Origin: Rhodospirillales bacterium URHD0017 | GTDB lineage: Bacteria > Pseudomonadota > Alphaproteobacteria > Reyranellales > Reyranellaceae | Direction of reading: 5' to 3' | Assembly (NCBI GenBank): GCA_900110395.1 | Contig: FODP01000004.1 | Location: forward strand, 278,951-342,950 | Length of the DNA: 64,000 nt | Shown: piece after piece, positions 34,462 to 43,223 of the stretch | How the letters are laid out: each line of letters begins with the position of its first letter | How positions within the stretch are numbered: position 1 is the first letter of the stretch | Position numbers and translations under genes: made by a program | The notes under the pieces: generated by a model | Databases searched by the model: none | Seen by the model: only the letters and a program-made list of their open reading frames with translations | Told to the model about the DNA's origin: nothing

Positions 34462-34735
34462 TCGCCTTCATGTCGTCGGCCGAGAACAACCGCAGAGTCT
34501 GGGTGCGGATGTTGCCCAGCGCACCGGCGCTCAAGGCCAGCGACGTCACGGCAAGATCGTCCGACGCCTCGAGAATGCTGACGACGTCATACTGGCCTTG
34601 CGCCCAGTAGACCTCCTTGACCGTCACGCCACACTTCTTGGCCATCTCCTTGAAGGCCTCGACCCGATTGGGCGAGTCCTTGGCGTTGCGGACTCCTTGT
34701 TCGGTGAAGCTTCCCAGCACGCAATAGGTCGCCAT
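34442..34735 (-). CDS. GYD domain-containing protein
   Basis: This 97-residue ferredoxin-like protein matches the GYD family: N-terminal TYCVLGSFTEQGVRNAKDSPNRVEAFKEMA, central VKEVYWAQGQYDVVSILEA (here GQYD replaces the namesake GYD) and a C-terminal IRTQTLRLFSADDM. Members often precede regulators or act in unknown small-molecule roles, and none has a firm function. The ATG at 34735 is the family's usual start. Confidence 0.88.
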   Translation of the reverse strand: MATYCVLGSFTEQGVRNAKDSPNRVEAFKEMAKKCGVTVKEVYWAQGQYDVVSILEASDDLAVTSLALSAGALGNIRTQTLRLFSADDMKAIIAKMA

Positions 34736-34844
34736 CGTTATCCTCCCTCGTTGATTGGGAACGGACTGAACGCACGACACGCGCTCGCGACTGCCTGGGC
34801 CGTCGCATCGCCATTATCTGCCGATCGGTCGGGGTGCTCTACAC

Positions 34845-35285
34845 CTAACGGCCCTTTTGGGCAGCGCTTACCTCGGGATCGCTGCCGTGGGCGCGCAGGC
34901 AGCCGCGCACGATCGGCGCGCAGACACCCTCCTTGCCGACGAAGTCGTCGTTGTCGCCGGTGTAGTTCAGCTCGGCGACCTTGCCGTCGACGACGCGGAC
35001 GACCGCATGACAGTAGGAGCCGCTGCGTCCGACCTTGAAGCCACCACCGACAATCGGAACGCTGACCTCGACGCCGCCGACATTCTCGTTCTTGAGCTCG
35101 TAGGAGAAGAGTTCGGTACGCTCGTCGAGGCGCTTGGTGCGGGTCGGAATGCCGGCACAGGACTGGAAAGTATCGGCGTTCATGCCGAGGACGGCGCGGC
35201 GACCGTCCGTCGCGACACTATGGCCGGTGGCGCAGGCGCCAACCAGGAACGCGACGAGCAACAAAACCATCACGCTACGCGACAT
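34845..35285 (-). CDS. Hypothetical lipoprotein
   Basis: This 146-residue protein starts with a lipoprotein signal (MSRSVMVLLLVAFLVGAC, lipobox VGAC). The mature part has the pattern SCAGIPTRTKRLDERTELFSYE, VPIVGGGFKVGRSGSYCHAVVRVVDGKVAELNYTGDNDDFVGKEGVCAPIVRGCLR. Four cysteines in the mature region may form two disulfides. This resembles small outer-membrane-assembly-like lipoproteins in its strand-turn pattern, but I do not recognise the family. It is preceded and followed by short intergenic spaces. Confidence 0.75.
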   Translation of the reverse strand: MSRSVMVLLLVAFLVGACATGHSVATDGRRAVLGMNADTFQSCAGIPTRTKRLDERTELFSYELKNENVGGVEVSVPIVGGGFKVGRSGSYCHAVVRVVDGKVAELNYTGDNDDFVGKEGVCAPIVRGCLRAHGSDPEVSAAQKGR

Positions 35286-35371
35286 GACAACTCCATCAGC
35301 GCCTGAAGGGGCGTGGAAGTCCGAAAAATAGGAAATGCGTTCGGCCCGTCGAGGGGAAGGCCTGTGACCAA

Positions 35372-36208
35372 TCACCCGAGGCGCAGCAGAGGGATTGCGG
35401 TCGCCGCCAGCAACACGGCCAGGATGCGCGTGCGCGTAAAAGGTTCCTTCAGCCAGACGACGGCGATCAGGATAGCGAACACGGCACTGGTGTCGCGCAA
35501 GGCGGCAGCCGGCGCGATCGGCGCGTGGCCCCAGACCCAGAGGATCAGCAGGTACGAAGCCACCGACGCCATCGCTGCCGGCACGGCCACCGACCACTGA
35601 CCCTGCAGCTGCCGCCACGGTGCGCCGTTGCGGCGCTGACGCCAGCACATCGCCGCGGCATTGGTGATCGAGACGACGAAGCCGTAGGCCCACGGCGAGC
35701 CTGAGGCACGCACACCTTGTGCGTCACAGAGGATGTAGCCGGCCGCGCCGACGCCCGCGGCAAAGATCCAGGCCAATGCCTGCAACGGCATGTCGCGGTC
35801 GCGCGCGGTGTCCCAGGCGATCAAGGCGAGTGACAGGGCGATGATGGCGATGCCGCCGAGCGCCGCGGGACCGGGCCAGCCGCCGGCGAACACGGCCACC
35901 AATGGCACGACCAGCACGACCGCGATGGCACGGGCGACGGGATAGACCAAGCCGAAACCGCCGAGTTCGTAGCCGCGTAGCAACGCCGAGACGGTGACGA
36001 CGCTCATCAGGGTCGATCCGCCGATCCACGGCCAGGCCGCCAATGGCGGCAAGCCGGACCACAGGAGGCCCGGCAGCACGAACAGGGCGCTCAAGAGCAT
36101 CTGCGCGGTCATGGCGCGCGCCGGTTCGCGGCTCCCCTTCACCGCGGCGTTCCAGCCGGCGTGCAGGACGGCGCTCATGAGCGCGGCGGCGACGTCGACG
36201 GCGTCCAT
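35372..36208 (-). CDS. DMT superfamily (EamA) transporter
   Basis: This 278-residue protein has about nine or ten transmembrane segments in two EamA-type halves. The second begins near LQALAWIFAAGVGAAGYILCD and contains LRDTSAVFAILIAVVWLKEPFTRTRILAVLLA, the family's signature end. EamA proteins export metabolites or take up nucleotide-like or amino-acid-like compounds. The ATG overlaps the last base of the XRE-cupin regulator's stop codon (TGATG), so the two are translationally coupled and the regulator probably controls it. Confidence 0.9.
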   Translation of the reverse strand: MDAVDVAAALMSAVLHAGWNAAVKGSREPARAMTAQMLLSALFVLPGLLWSGLPPLAAWPWIGGSTLMSVVTVSALLRGYELGGFGLVYPVARAIAVVLVVPLVAVFAGGWPGPAALGGIAIIALSLALIAWDTARDRDMPLQALAWIFAAGVGAAGYILCDAQGVRASGSPWAYGFVVSITNAAAMCWRQRRNGAPWRQLQGQWSVAVPAAMASVASYLLILWVWGHAPIAPAAALRDTSAVFAILIAVVWLKEPFTRTRILAVLLAATAIPLLRLG

Positions 36209-36768
36209 CACGGCCGATGGTCGATGATCACGGCATAGCGGACGGGCTTGGCCGTCCGGTTGCGGAAGGTGATCGGCTGGTCGAGCACCATGGCGAGACA
36301 GTCGCCGGCGCCGAGCCCGTGGCGCGTCTTGCCCAGTGTCACCTCGAGCGTGCCCTGCAGCACCCAGATCTGCTGATGCGTCACGCCCGGCCGCGCGCCG
36401 GTCTCGTAGGCCACGCGCGCGCCGGCGGGAAAGAGGACCTCGACGATCTGCAAAGGCGACGGGAAGCCGGGTGGCGAGACGTTGCGCCGGACGTAACCGG
36501 AGGCAGGATCGCGCCATTCGACCTGGTCCTTGCGGCGCGACACCGGCTCGGCCGCAGCCGCGGGCGCATCGAACAGCGAGGCCAGGGGCACGCCGAGCCC
36601 GGTCGCGAGCTTCTCCAACACCACCGCGGTCGGGCTGCTCTCGCCGCGCTCGATCAGCGAGATCATCGAGCGGCTGACGCCCGAGCTTTCCGCCAAGGCT
36701 TCGAGCGACAGACCGCGTTCGGCGCGGATCTCGCGGGCGCGCGAGGCAATCCGGTCGTTGATGTCCAT
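36208..36768 (-). CDS. XRE family regulator with cupin domain
   Basis: This 186-residue regulator has an N-terminal helix-turn-helix (about residues 8-60, with SSGVSRSMISLIERGESSPT at the recognition region) and a C-terminal cupin (about 110-180, with GVTHQQIWVLQGTLEVTLG and GAGDCLAMVLDQPITFRN). Such regulators respond to small ligands bound by the cupin. The ATG at 36768 sits inside a palindromic operator, consistent with autoregulation. It is coupled to the DMT transporter. Confidence 0.93.
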   Translation of the reverse strand: MDINDRIASRAREIRAERGLSLEALAESSGVSRSMISLIERGESSPTAVVLEKLATGLGVPLASLFDAPAAAAEPVSRRKDQVEWRDPASGYVRRNVSPPGFPSPLQIVEVLFPAGARVAYETGARPGVTHQQIWVLQGTLEVTLGKTRHGLGAGDCLAMVLDQPITFRNRTAKPVRYAVIIDHRP

Positions 36769-36792
36769 ATATTGGATAATCATCCAATATAT
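36767..36792. promoter_or_regulatory. Palindromic operator of the XRE-cupin regulator
   Basis: ATATATTGGAT and ATCCAATATAT are perfect 11-base arms around AATC. The site overlaps the regulator's start codon, and ATATTGGA recurs once more at 36789-36796. It is strongly AT-rich for this genome. Confidence 0.8.
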
Positions 36793-36825
36793 TGGACAGA
36801 TCAAGGGGCTGCTATCTGGCCGTCC

Positions 36826-39228
36826 TCAGACATTGTCGGCTTCGGTTGAGCCGCCGCCAACGGACGCCTCGTCCTGCCCCCATTTCCAGCCGCTTATCTC
36901 CGGCATGTCGTCGCCATGGCGGGCGATGTATTGACGATGCTCGATGAGCTTGTCGCGGATCGCCTGCTTGGCATAGGCCGCTCGCGCACCGAGGCCCGGC
37001 AGGCGGTCGATCACGGCGCTCACCAGATGAAACCGGTCGAGACCGTTCAGCACGCACATGTCGAACGGCGTCGTCGTGGTGCCTTCCTCCCTGTAGCCAT
37101 GCACGTGCAGATTGGCGTGGCTGTGGCGCCGATAGGTCAGCCGGTGGATGAGCCACGGATAGCCGTGGAAGGCGAAGATGATCGGCTTGTCGGTGGTGAA
37201 CAGGGCATCGAAATCGGCATCGTTCAGCCCATGCGGATGCTCGCTGGGCGTCTGCAAGGTCATCAGGTTCACGACGTTGACGACGCGCACCTTCACCTCC
37301 GGCGCGTGCCGGCGAATGAGCGCGACCGCAGCCAGCGTCTCCAAGGTCGGCACGTCGCCGCAGCAGGCCATCACGACGTCGGGCTCGCCACCACGGTCGT
37401 TGCTCGCCCACTCCCAGATGCCGAGGCCGGCCTGGCAGTGCCTGATGGCCTGGTCCATCGTCAGCCATTGCGGCGCCGGTTGCTTGCCGGCGACGACGAC
37501 GTTGACGTAATTGCGGCTGCGCAGGCAGTGGTTGGTGACCGACAGCAGACAGTTGGCGTCGGGTGGCAGGTAGACGCGCACGACCTCGGCCTTCTTGTTC
37601 ACGACGTGGTCGATGAAGCCGGGATCCTGGTGGCTGAAGCCATTGTGGTCCTGCCGCCAGACATGGCTCGACAGCAGATAATTCAGCGATGCGATCGGCC
37701 GTCGCCACTCGATGTGATTGCAGACCTTCAACCATTTGGCATGCTGGTTGACCATCGAATCGACGATGTGAACGAACGCCTCGTAGCATGAGAAGAAGCC
37801 GTGTCGGCCTGTCAGGAGGTAGCCCTCCAGCCATCCCTGGCATTGATGCTCGCTCAACACCTCCATGACCCGACCGTCGGGCGCCAGGTGGTCGTCCCAC
37901 GGCTCGATCTCGGCGGCCCAGGCGCGGTTCGTGACGTCGAGCACGTCCTGCCAGCGATTGGAGTTGTTCTCGTCGGGACTGAAAAGCCTGAAATTCCTCT
38001 GGTCGCTGTTGAGCTTCATCACATCGCGAAGGAATCCGCCCATGACCCGCGTCGCCTCGGCCGTGGCGGCGCCCGGCTGCGATACCTCGACCGCATAGTC
38101 GCGGAAATCGGGCAGCCGAAGGTCGCGCAGCACGATGCCGCCGTTGGTGCGGGGATTGTCGCTCATACGCCGAGTGCCTTTGGGAGGAAGCTCGGCAAGC
38201 TCGCGCCGCAGGCGGCCGCCCTCGTCGAAAAGCTCCCCTGGCCGATAGCTTTTCATCCATTGCTCGAGGAGGCGCACGTGCTCCGGATTCGTGTGCATCT
38301 CGCCCATCGGCACCTGATGGGCGCGCCAGTAACCCTCGGTGCGCTTGCCGTCGATCTCCTTCGGGCAGGTCCAGCCCTTGGGCGTCCGCAGCACAATCAT
38401 CGGCCAGCGGGGACGCTCGGCCGAACCTTGCTGCGCCCTTGCCTTGATGTCCCGGATCTCGCCGATGACCGCGTCCAGAGTGGCGGCCATGAGCTGGTGC
38501 ATCTTGTCCGGGTCGTCTCCCTCCACGACATGTGGCGTGTAGCCATAGCCGCGGAAGAGCTGCTCCAGCTCCTCGTGGCTGATGCGGGCCAGAATCGTCG
38601 GATTGGCGATCTTGTAGCCGTTGAGATGCAGGATCGGCAGGACAGCGCCGTCGGTCGCCGCGTTCAGGAACTTGTTCGAATGCCAGCTCGTCGCCAATGG
38701 CCCGGTCTCGGCCTCCCCGTCACCGACGACGCAGGCAACGACCAGGTCGGGATTGTCGAAAGCCGCGCCATAGGCATGCGACAGGGCGTAGCCCAACTCA
38801 CCGCCTTCGTGGATCGAACCGGGCGTTTCGGGTGCAACGTGGCTCGGTATGCCGCCGGGGAACGAGAACTGGGTGAACAGCCGCTTCATCCCCGCCTCGT
38901 CGGCGGAGACGTTCGGATAGACCTCGCTGTAGGTTCCTTCGAGGTAGGCGTTCGCCACCATGGCCGGGCCGCCGTGGCCAGGGCCCGCGACATAGATCAT
39001 GTCGAGATCATACTTCCTGATGATGCGGTTGAGGTGGACGTAGACGAAATTCAGTCCGGGCGTCGTGCCCCAGTGGCCGAGCAGCCGTGGCTTGATGTGA
39101 TCCTTGGACAGCGGCTGCTTCAGCAGCGGATTGTCATAGAGGTAGATCTGCCCGACGGACAGATAGTTGGCCGCGCGCCAGTATGCGTCGATCGACGTCC
39201 GTTCCTTGTCCGACAAGGCGTTCGCCAT
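36826..39228 (-). CDS. xfp: Phosphoketolase
   Basis: This 800-residue thiamine-diphosphate enzyme splits xylulose-5-phosphate, and often fructose-6-phosphate, to acetyl phosphate plus an aldose phosphate. Typical features include [19 protein letters not shown], the TPP-binding [19 protein letters not shown] with [47 protein letters not shown] and the C-terminal [17 protein letters not shown] block. Length (800) fits the family. It provides a carbon-conserving route to acetyl-CoA via acetyl phosphate. No ack or pta gene is adjacent. The XRE-cupin gene follows in the same direction after 57 bases. Confidence 0.95.
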   Translation of the reverse strand: MANALSDKERTSIDAYWRAANYLSVGQIYLYDNPLLKQPLSKDHIKPRLLGHWGTTPGLNFVYVHLNRIIRKYDLDMIYVAGPGHGGPAMVANAYLEGTYSEVYPNVSADEAGMKRLFTQFSFPGGIPSHVAPETPGSIHEGGELGYALSHAYGAAFDNPDLVVACVVGDGEAETGPLATSWHSNKFLNAATDGAVLPILHLNGYKIANPTILARISHEELEQLFRGYGYTPHVVEGDDPDKMHQLMAATLDAVIGEIRDIKARAQQGSAERPRWPMIVLRTPKGWTCPKEIDGKRTEGYWRAHQVPMGEMHTNPEHVRLLEQWMKSYRPGELFDEGGRLRRELAELPPKGTRRMSDNPRTNGGIVLRDLRLPDFRDYAVEVSQPGAATAEATRVMGGFLRDVMKLNSDQRNFRLFSPDENNSNRWQDVLDVTNRAWAAEIEPWDDHLAPDGRVMEVLSEHQCQGWLEGYLLTGRHGFFSCYEAFVHIVDSMVNQHAKWLKVCNHIEWRRPIASLNYLLSSHVWRQDHNGFSHQDPGFIDHVVNKKAEVVRVYLPPDANCLLSVTNHCLRSRNYVNVVVAGKQPAPQWLTMDQAIRHCQAGLGIWEWASNDRGGEPDVVMACCGDVPTLETLAAVALIRRHAPEVKVRVVNVVNLMTLQTPSEHPHGLNDADFDALFTTDKPIIFAFHGYPWLIHRLTYRRHSHANLHVHGYREEGTTTTPFDMCVLNGLDRFHLVSAVIDRLPGLGARAAYAKQAIRDKLIEHRQYIARHGDDMPEISGWKWGQDEASVGGGSTEADNV

Positions 39229-39329
39229 GACTCGTCTCCCCTTTTTACCGAGCGAACATTAGGCGAAGCGCCCGGCGAGTCGAGAGCTCGCCAAGGGTTG
39301 TCACAAGGCGGCGAGCACGCGGCCGTCGT

Positions 39330-39812
39330 TCAGAATTTTGGCGGTCCGGAATCCTGATTCCAGTCGGGATCGCTCGACGGACTGAGCGGCTTGTCGCCGA
39401 CGAGCAGCCCCTTGCCGGGAATGAAGTTCACCTCCAGGCGGATGCCGTCGGGATCCTCGAACACGATATAGTAATAGCCGGGCGCCCAGTCGCCCGCCAT
39501 CGGACCACGATCGATGTGGGCCCCCATGGCGCGCAGCTTGGCGGCGACGGCATCGACATCCTCGCGCGTGCGGGCCCGTATGCACAAATGATGCAGACCG
39601 ATGCGATTGGCGACAAAACGCTCGCCTTCGTGCTCCGGCGCGCAGCGCTGGATGCCGACCGCCGTGCGGCCGCCGACGTGATAGAGGAAGTTGTTGCCGT
39701 CATAGACCTTGGTGAGGCCGAGGAAGGGCAGCAGCTCGCCATAGAAGGCGTGCGCCTTGTCCCATTGGCTGACCGTCAGGATGACGTGCGCCATGCCGTT
39801 GACTTCAATCAT
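39330..39812 (-). CDS. VOC family (glyoxalase/dioxygenase-like) protein
   Basis: This 160-residue protein has the vicinal-oxygen-chelate fold of paired beta-alpha-beta-beta-beta units. Candidate metal ligands are His9 in MAHVILTV, His in IGLHHLCIRA and Glu in DGIRLEVNF. Family activities range from glyoxalase I and extradiol dioxygenase to fosfomycin resistance. ATG 39812 is chosen because upstream codons lie in a dispersed repeat. Function is not fixed by sequence. Confidence 0.87.
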   Translation of the reverse strand: MIEVNGMAHVILTVSQWDKAHAFYGELLPFLGLTKVYDGNNFLYHVGGRTAVGIQRCAPEHEGERFVANRIGLHHLCIRARTREDVDAVAAKLRAMGAHIDRGPMAGDWAPGYYYIVFEDPDGIRLEVNFIPGKGLLVGDKPLSPSSDPDWNQDSGPPKF

Positions 39813-39826
39813 CGTCTCTCCTCCTG

Positions 39827-39914
39827 CCTCCCCACGCAGTGGGGAGGTGGCCCGCAGGGCCGAAGACAGTTGCTCCGTCCGCTTCGCGGACACCTCCCCA
39901 GCTTCGCGGGGAGG
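39827..39914. repeat. Dispersed inverted repeat, family 3
   Basis: CCTCCCCACGCAGTGGGGAGG (39827-39847) and CCTCCCC...GGGGAGG (39893-39914) flank a GC-rich centre with its own small hairpins (TCCGCTTCGCGGA). It spans almost the whole gap between the VOC gene and the next gene's stop codon. Confidence 0.85.
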
Positions 39915-39918
39915 AAGC

Positions 39919-40212
39919 TCAATCTATGACCCAGAATTCGTGTGGCAGCTCGACTGTGACGTCGAAGCTCGCTTCGTGCTCCTGCGCCCTGTGCAGGTGG
40001 TAGCGCTTCTGATTGACCTCGACGATCGCGCGGTTCTCGTGGCGCTCGATCACCGTGCCGCCGAACGGATCGCCGTCGGGCAGGCTGCCGTAGAACGTGT
40101 CGCCGCCATGCAAGGTCGGAACCTCGCTCTTGTCCGTCTTGTCGCGCTGCAGAACCAGCACCGATCCGGTGCTGAGGGTCTGCATGAGAAGCGACGCCTG
40201 CCAGTTCGCCAT
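39919..40212 (-). CDS. Hypothetical 97-residue protein
   Basis: This small soluble protein of 97 residues has a beta-rich pattern (MQTLSTGSVLVLQRDKTD, DPFGGTVIERHENRAIVEV, KRYHLHRAQEH, DVTVELPHEFWVID), with no signal or membrane segment. The start at 40212 is selected over an upstream in-frame codon because the peptide before it is arginine-rich and out of keeping. The stop lies five bases from the family 3 repeat. The family is not recognised. Confidence 0.65.
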   Translation of the reverse strand: MANWQASLLMQTLSTGSVLVLQRDKTDKSEVPTLHGGDTFYGSLPDGDPFGGTVIERHENRAIVEVNQKRYHLHRAQEHEASFDVTVELPHEFWVID

Positions 40213-40316
40213 CCGGACCTCCGCCCGATCTCCGCTGAATGAGGGCCGAGCATAGCGTCCCCGCGGGCGGGATGTGCTAACAAAGGTCTCATGCACGGAT
40301 TAGCGGGAGGACGACC

Positions 40317-41447
40317 ATGAGCGCAACGACGGGACTGCAACTTCGCTCCCTCATCACGAAGAGCGGCGAGCTCGAGCTGTCGCTGGTGGAAATGCCGATT
40401 CCCGAGCCTGCTGCTGACCAGGTCGTGGTCAAGGTCGAGGCGACGCCGATCAACCCGTCGGATCTCGGCCTGCTGATCGGGCCGGCCGACATGAGCACGG
40501 CCAAGGCCTCGGGCAGCGGTGCCGACATCAAGGTGAAGGCCAAGGTGCCAGCGCATGCCCTGCCCTTCATTGCCGCGCGGCTCGACCTCGCCATGCCGGT
40601 CGGCAACGAGGGCGCGGGAACCGTGATCAAGGCGGGCTCGTCGGAAGCTGCCCAAGCGCTGCTGGGCAAGACGGTGTCGGCCGTCGGCGGCTCGATGTAC
40701 TCCCAGTACCGGCTCCTGAAGGCGACCGACTGCCAGCCCCTGCCCGCCGGCACGACCGCAGCCGAGGGCGCTTCGTGGTTCGTCAATCCGCTGACCGCGC
40801 TCGGCATGACCGAGACCATGAAGCGCGAAGGCCACAAGGCGCTGGTCCACACTGCGGCAGCCTCCAACCTCGGCCAGATGCTGAACAAGATCTGCCTGGA
40901 GGATGGCATTCCCCTGGTGAACATCGTGCGCAGCGCCGAGCAGGCGAAACTCCTGCGTGGCATCGGCGCCAAGCACGTCGTCGATTCGACGTCGGCCAGC
41001 TTCACCGAGGAGCTGACGCAGGCGCTGGTCGAGACCGGCGCCACCATCGCCTTCGATGCGATCGGCGGCGGTAAGCTTGCCAGCCAGATCCTGACCGCCA
41101 TGGAGTTGGCGATCAACAAGACCGCCAAGGAGTACAGCCGCTACGGCTCGACCACGCACAAGCAGGTTTACATCTACGGCAGCCTCAACACCGGCCCCGT
41201 CGAGCTGACGCGCAACTACGGTACGGCCTGGGGTGTCGGCGGCTGGCTGCTGACGCCGTTCCTGCAGAAGATCGGCCGGCCCGGCCAGGCGCCGCTGCGC
41301 GAGCGCGTGGTCAAGAGCCTGAAGACCACCTTCGCCAGCCACTACACCAAGGTGGTGTCCCTGCCCGAGGTGCTCGACCTCAAGAACATTGCCGTCTACG
41401 GCAAGCGCGCGACGGGCGAGAAGTTCCTGATCAATCCGAACAAGTAG
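40317..41447 (+). CDS. MDR-superfamily dehydrogenase (quinone reductase-like)
   Basis: This 376-residue protein has the medium-chain dehydrogenase fold: a GroES-like N-terminal domain (VVVKVEATPINPSDLGLL, MPVGNEGAGTVIKAG) and a Rossmann-like domain (ALVHTAAASNLGQMLNKICLEDGIPLVNIVRS, LLRGIGAKHVVDS). The structural-zinc cysteines typical of alcohol dehydrogenase are absent, which places it nearer quinone oxidoreductases. It would use NAD(P)H. It reads rightward with no close downstream partner. Confidence 0.88.
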   Translation: MSATTGLQLRSLITKSGELELSLVEMPIPEPAADQVVVKVEATPINPSDLGLLIGPADMSTAKASGSGADIKVKAKVPAHALPFIAARLDLAMPVGNEGAGTVIKAGSSEAAQALLGKTVSAVGGSMYSQYRLLKATDCQPLPAGTTAAEGASWFVNPLTALGMTETMKREGHKALVHTAAASNLGQMLNKICLEDGIPLVNIVRSAEQAKLLRGIGAKHVVDSTSASFTEELTQALVETGATIAFDAIGGGKLASQILTAMELAINKTAKEYSRYGSTTHKQVYIYGSLNTGPVELTRNYGTAWGVGGWLLTPFLQKIGRPGQAPLRERVVKSLKTTFASHYTKVVSLPEVLDLKNIAVYGKRATGEKFLINPNK

Positions 41448-41578
41448 AGCTTTGCCGGGATCGTCTGTTATGCAATCGGTAGATGAACAATCTATGGATG
41501 AATTGTTGAAGGGAATTTAGTAGGCGCGCGCCCGCTCGGCCAGCACACTCAAGGAGCCAACGAGCGGGAGGCAAGACG

Positions 41579-42784
41579 ATGAACGACAATTCCTTTGCAA
41601 CCATCAACGTGCCGAGTGTGCAGGAAGGCCCCAAGCTGGTCGGCAGCGGAGCCTGGGGGGACGCCAACCAAGGATGGGGCGTTGCCGTTTCCGCCGATGG
41701 CAATACAGCGGTTGTCGGCGGCCCAAACGACAATGCCGGCACCGGTGCCTTGTGGGTCTTTACGAGATCGCAAGGGAAGTGGAGCCAGCAGGGGAGCAAG
41801 CTCGTAGGCTACGACTGCGTCGGAGCCTCGGGGCTGGGCACGTCGGTGGCCATTTCCGGCGACGGCAACACCATCGTCGCCGGCGGGTCCGGCGACAACA
41901 ACATCGTCGGCGCGGCCTGGATCTTCACGCGGTCCGGAGGCGTATGGTCCCAGCAAGGCGGCAAGCTGGTCGGCAACGACTACTCTCCCAACGGCTACCC
42001 GATGCAGGGAGTGGCGGTTGCAATGTCGCGCGACGGCAATGTCGCCATCGTCGGGGGAAACGGTGACAATTTCGGCACCGGCGGTACCTGGGTCTACACG
42101 CGCTCGGGCGGCGTATGGACCCAGTTCGGAAGCAAGCTGATCGGCAGCGGATACAGCGGCAACGCAGGCCAGGGCTTTTCGCTGGCCTTGTCGGCCGACC
42201 GCATGACGATGATCGTCGGAAGCGGCTTCGAAGGCTCCGGGAACCCGCCGGTGTGGGTTTTCGTCAAGGCGGTCCATGGCTGGGTGCAGCAGGGAAGCTA
42301 TTTGACCGCCAGCGACGCGGTCATCACTCAGCCGGCACAAAATACGGCGGTCGCCGCCTCGGCGGACGGCAACACATTCATCCTGGGAGAGAACTGCGAC
42401 AACGGCTTGACCGGAGCCATCTAGTTCTTCTCACGAACCGGCGGGGTGTGGAAACAGCAAGGAAACAAGCTGGTGGCCAGCGGAGCCACCGGTAGCCCGG
42501 GATTGGGGGTTTCCGTTTCCATCTCCGCCGCTGGAAACGTGGCCATCGCCGGCGGCGACAACGACAACAACCTGGTCGGAGCGATGTGGGTGTTCACCAA
42601 CGACAGCGGCTCGTGGGCGCAGGATGGCAACAAGCTGGTGGGAACTGGAGGAAGCGGACAGACCCTCCAGGGAGAGGTGAGCCTGTCGGCCGACGGCTAC
42701 ACCGCCGTCTCGGGCGGATGCGGTGATACCGGCATGGACGGCGCCACCTGGATATTCGTCGCCGCAGTGCCTGAGAGGGCCTAG
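41579..42784 (+). pseudogene. Beta-propeller (FG-GAP/WD-like repeat) gene with an internal stop codon
   Basis: Two same-frame open stretches (41579-42424 and 42425-42784) join into one 401-codon gene of seven similar 50-60-residue repeats, each with a GxxLxVSADGNTAxVGGxxDNxGTGAxWVFTRSxGxWxQQGxKLVG layout. A TAG at 42422-42424 sits where every other repeat has Trp (Trp-Val-Phe-Thr), so the wild-type codon was almost certainly TGG. The second part has no start codon. The protein would be a secreted or cytoplasmic propeller, and its function is unknown. The stop could also be a sequencing error. Confidence 0.85.
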
Positions 42785-42785
42785 A

Positions 42786-42825
42786 GCGCATGCCGTAGGG
42801 CTGGAATCAGCCGAACGGCATGCGC
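42786..42825. repeat. Strong intergenic hairpin
   Basis: GCGCATGCCGT (42786-42796) and ACGGCATGCGC (42815-42825) are perfect 11-base arms, with an inner GGCTG/CAGCC pairing. It begins one base after the stop codon of the broken propeller gene. It has no T-run, so it is either a weak terminator or another dispersed hairpin. Confidence 0.75.
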
Positions 42826-42987
42826 CTGTTGCAACAGCGATAACCGGTGCGCAATTTCCGATTTAGTGGAAACCGCAGGCGGCTCGAACAGATCGGAATC
42901 GTTCCCACCGAATGGCGGCATGATTTGGGCAAAGGCAACTTCCGCGCGGCTCCCCCGTTGTCAGGCCAACAACGCGAGGAGACTTTC

Positions 42988-43212
42988 ATGTTGCGCGTCA
43001 AATCCCTTGTCCTCATCGGCGCGCTCGCGCTGGCCACTGCTGCCTGCGGCGACCGCCCGGTCGACCGTGCCCTCACTGGCGGCGCGATCGGCGCCGGCGG
43101 CGGCGCCTTGATCGGTGCTGCAGCGGGCAATCCGTGGGCCGGTGCGGCGGTCGGCGCCGTCGGCGGCGCGGCGATCGGTGCGGCCACGACTCCGCGTCAG
43201 TACAACTACTAA
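42988..43212 (+). CDS. Glycine-zipper small lipoprotein
   Basis: This 74-residue protein has a lipoprotein signal ending in TAAC (Cys20) and then a glycine-zipper region: RALTGGAIGAGGGALIGAAAGNPWAGAAVGAVGGAAIGAA. Gly/Ala spacings allow tight helix packing as in OmpA/SlyB-like or osmotically inducible lipoproteins, probably associating with the outer membrane. A GAGGAG site (42976-42981) lies 6 bases before ATG 42988. It is a common alphaproteobacterial type of unknown detailed role. Confidence 0.86.
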   Translation: MLRVKSLVLIGALALATAACGDRPVDRALTGGAIGAGGGALIGAAAGNPWAGAAVGAVGGAAIGAATTPRQYNY

Positions 43213-43223
43213 GTCACAGCCCC

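Noticed and set aside
39827..39914. CRISPR array from repeated GC-rich units
   Set aside because: The units are inverted not direct, no regular spacers exist, and no cas genes are near.
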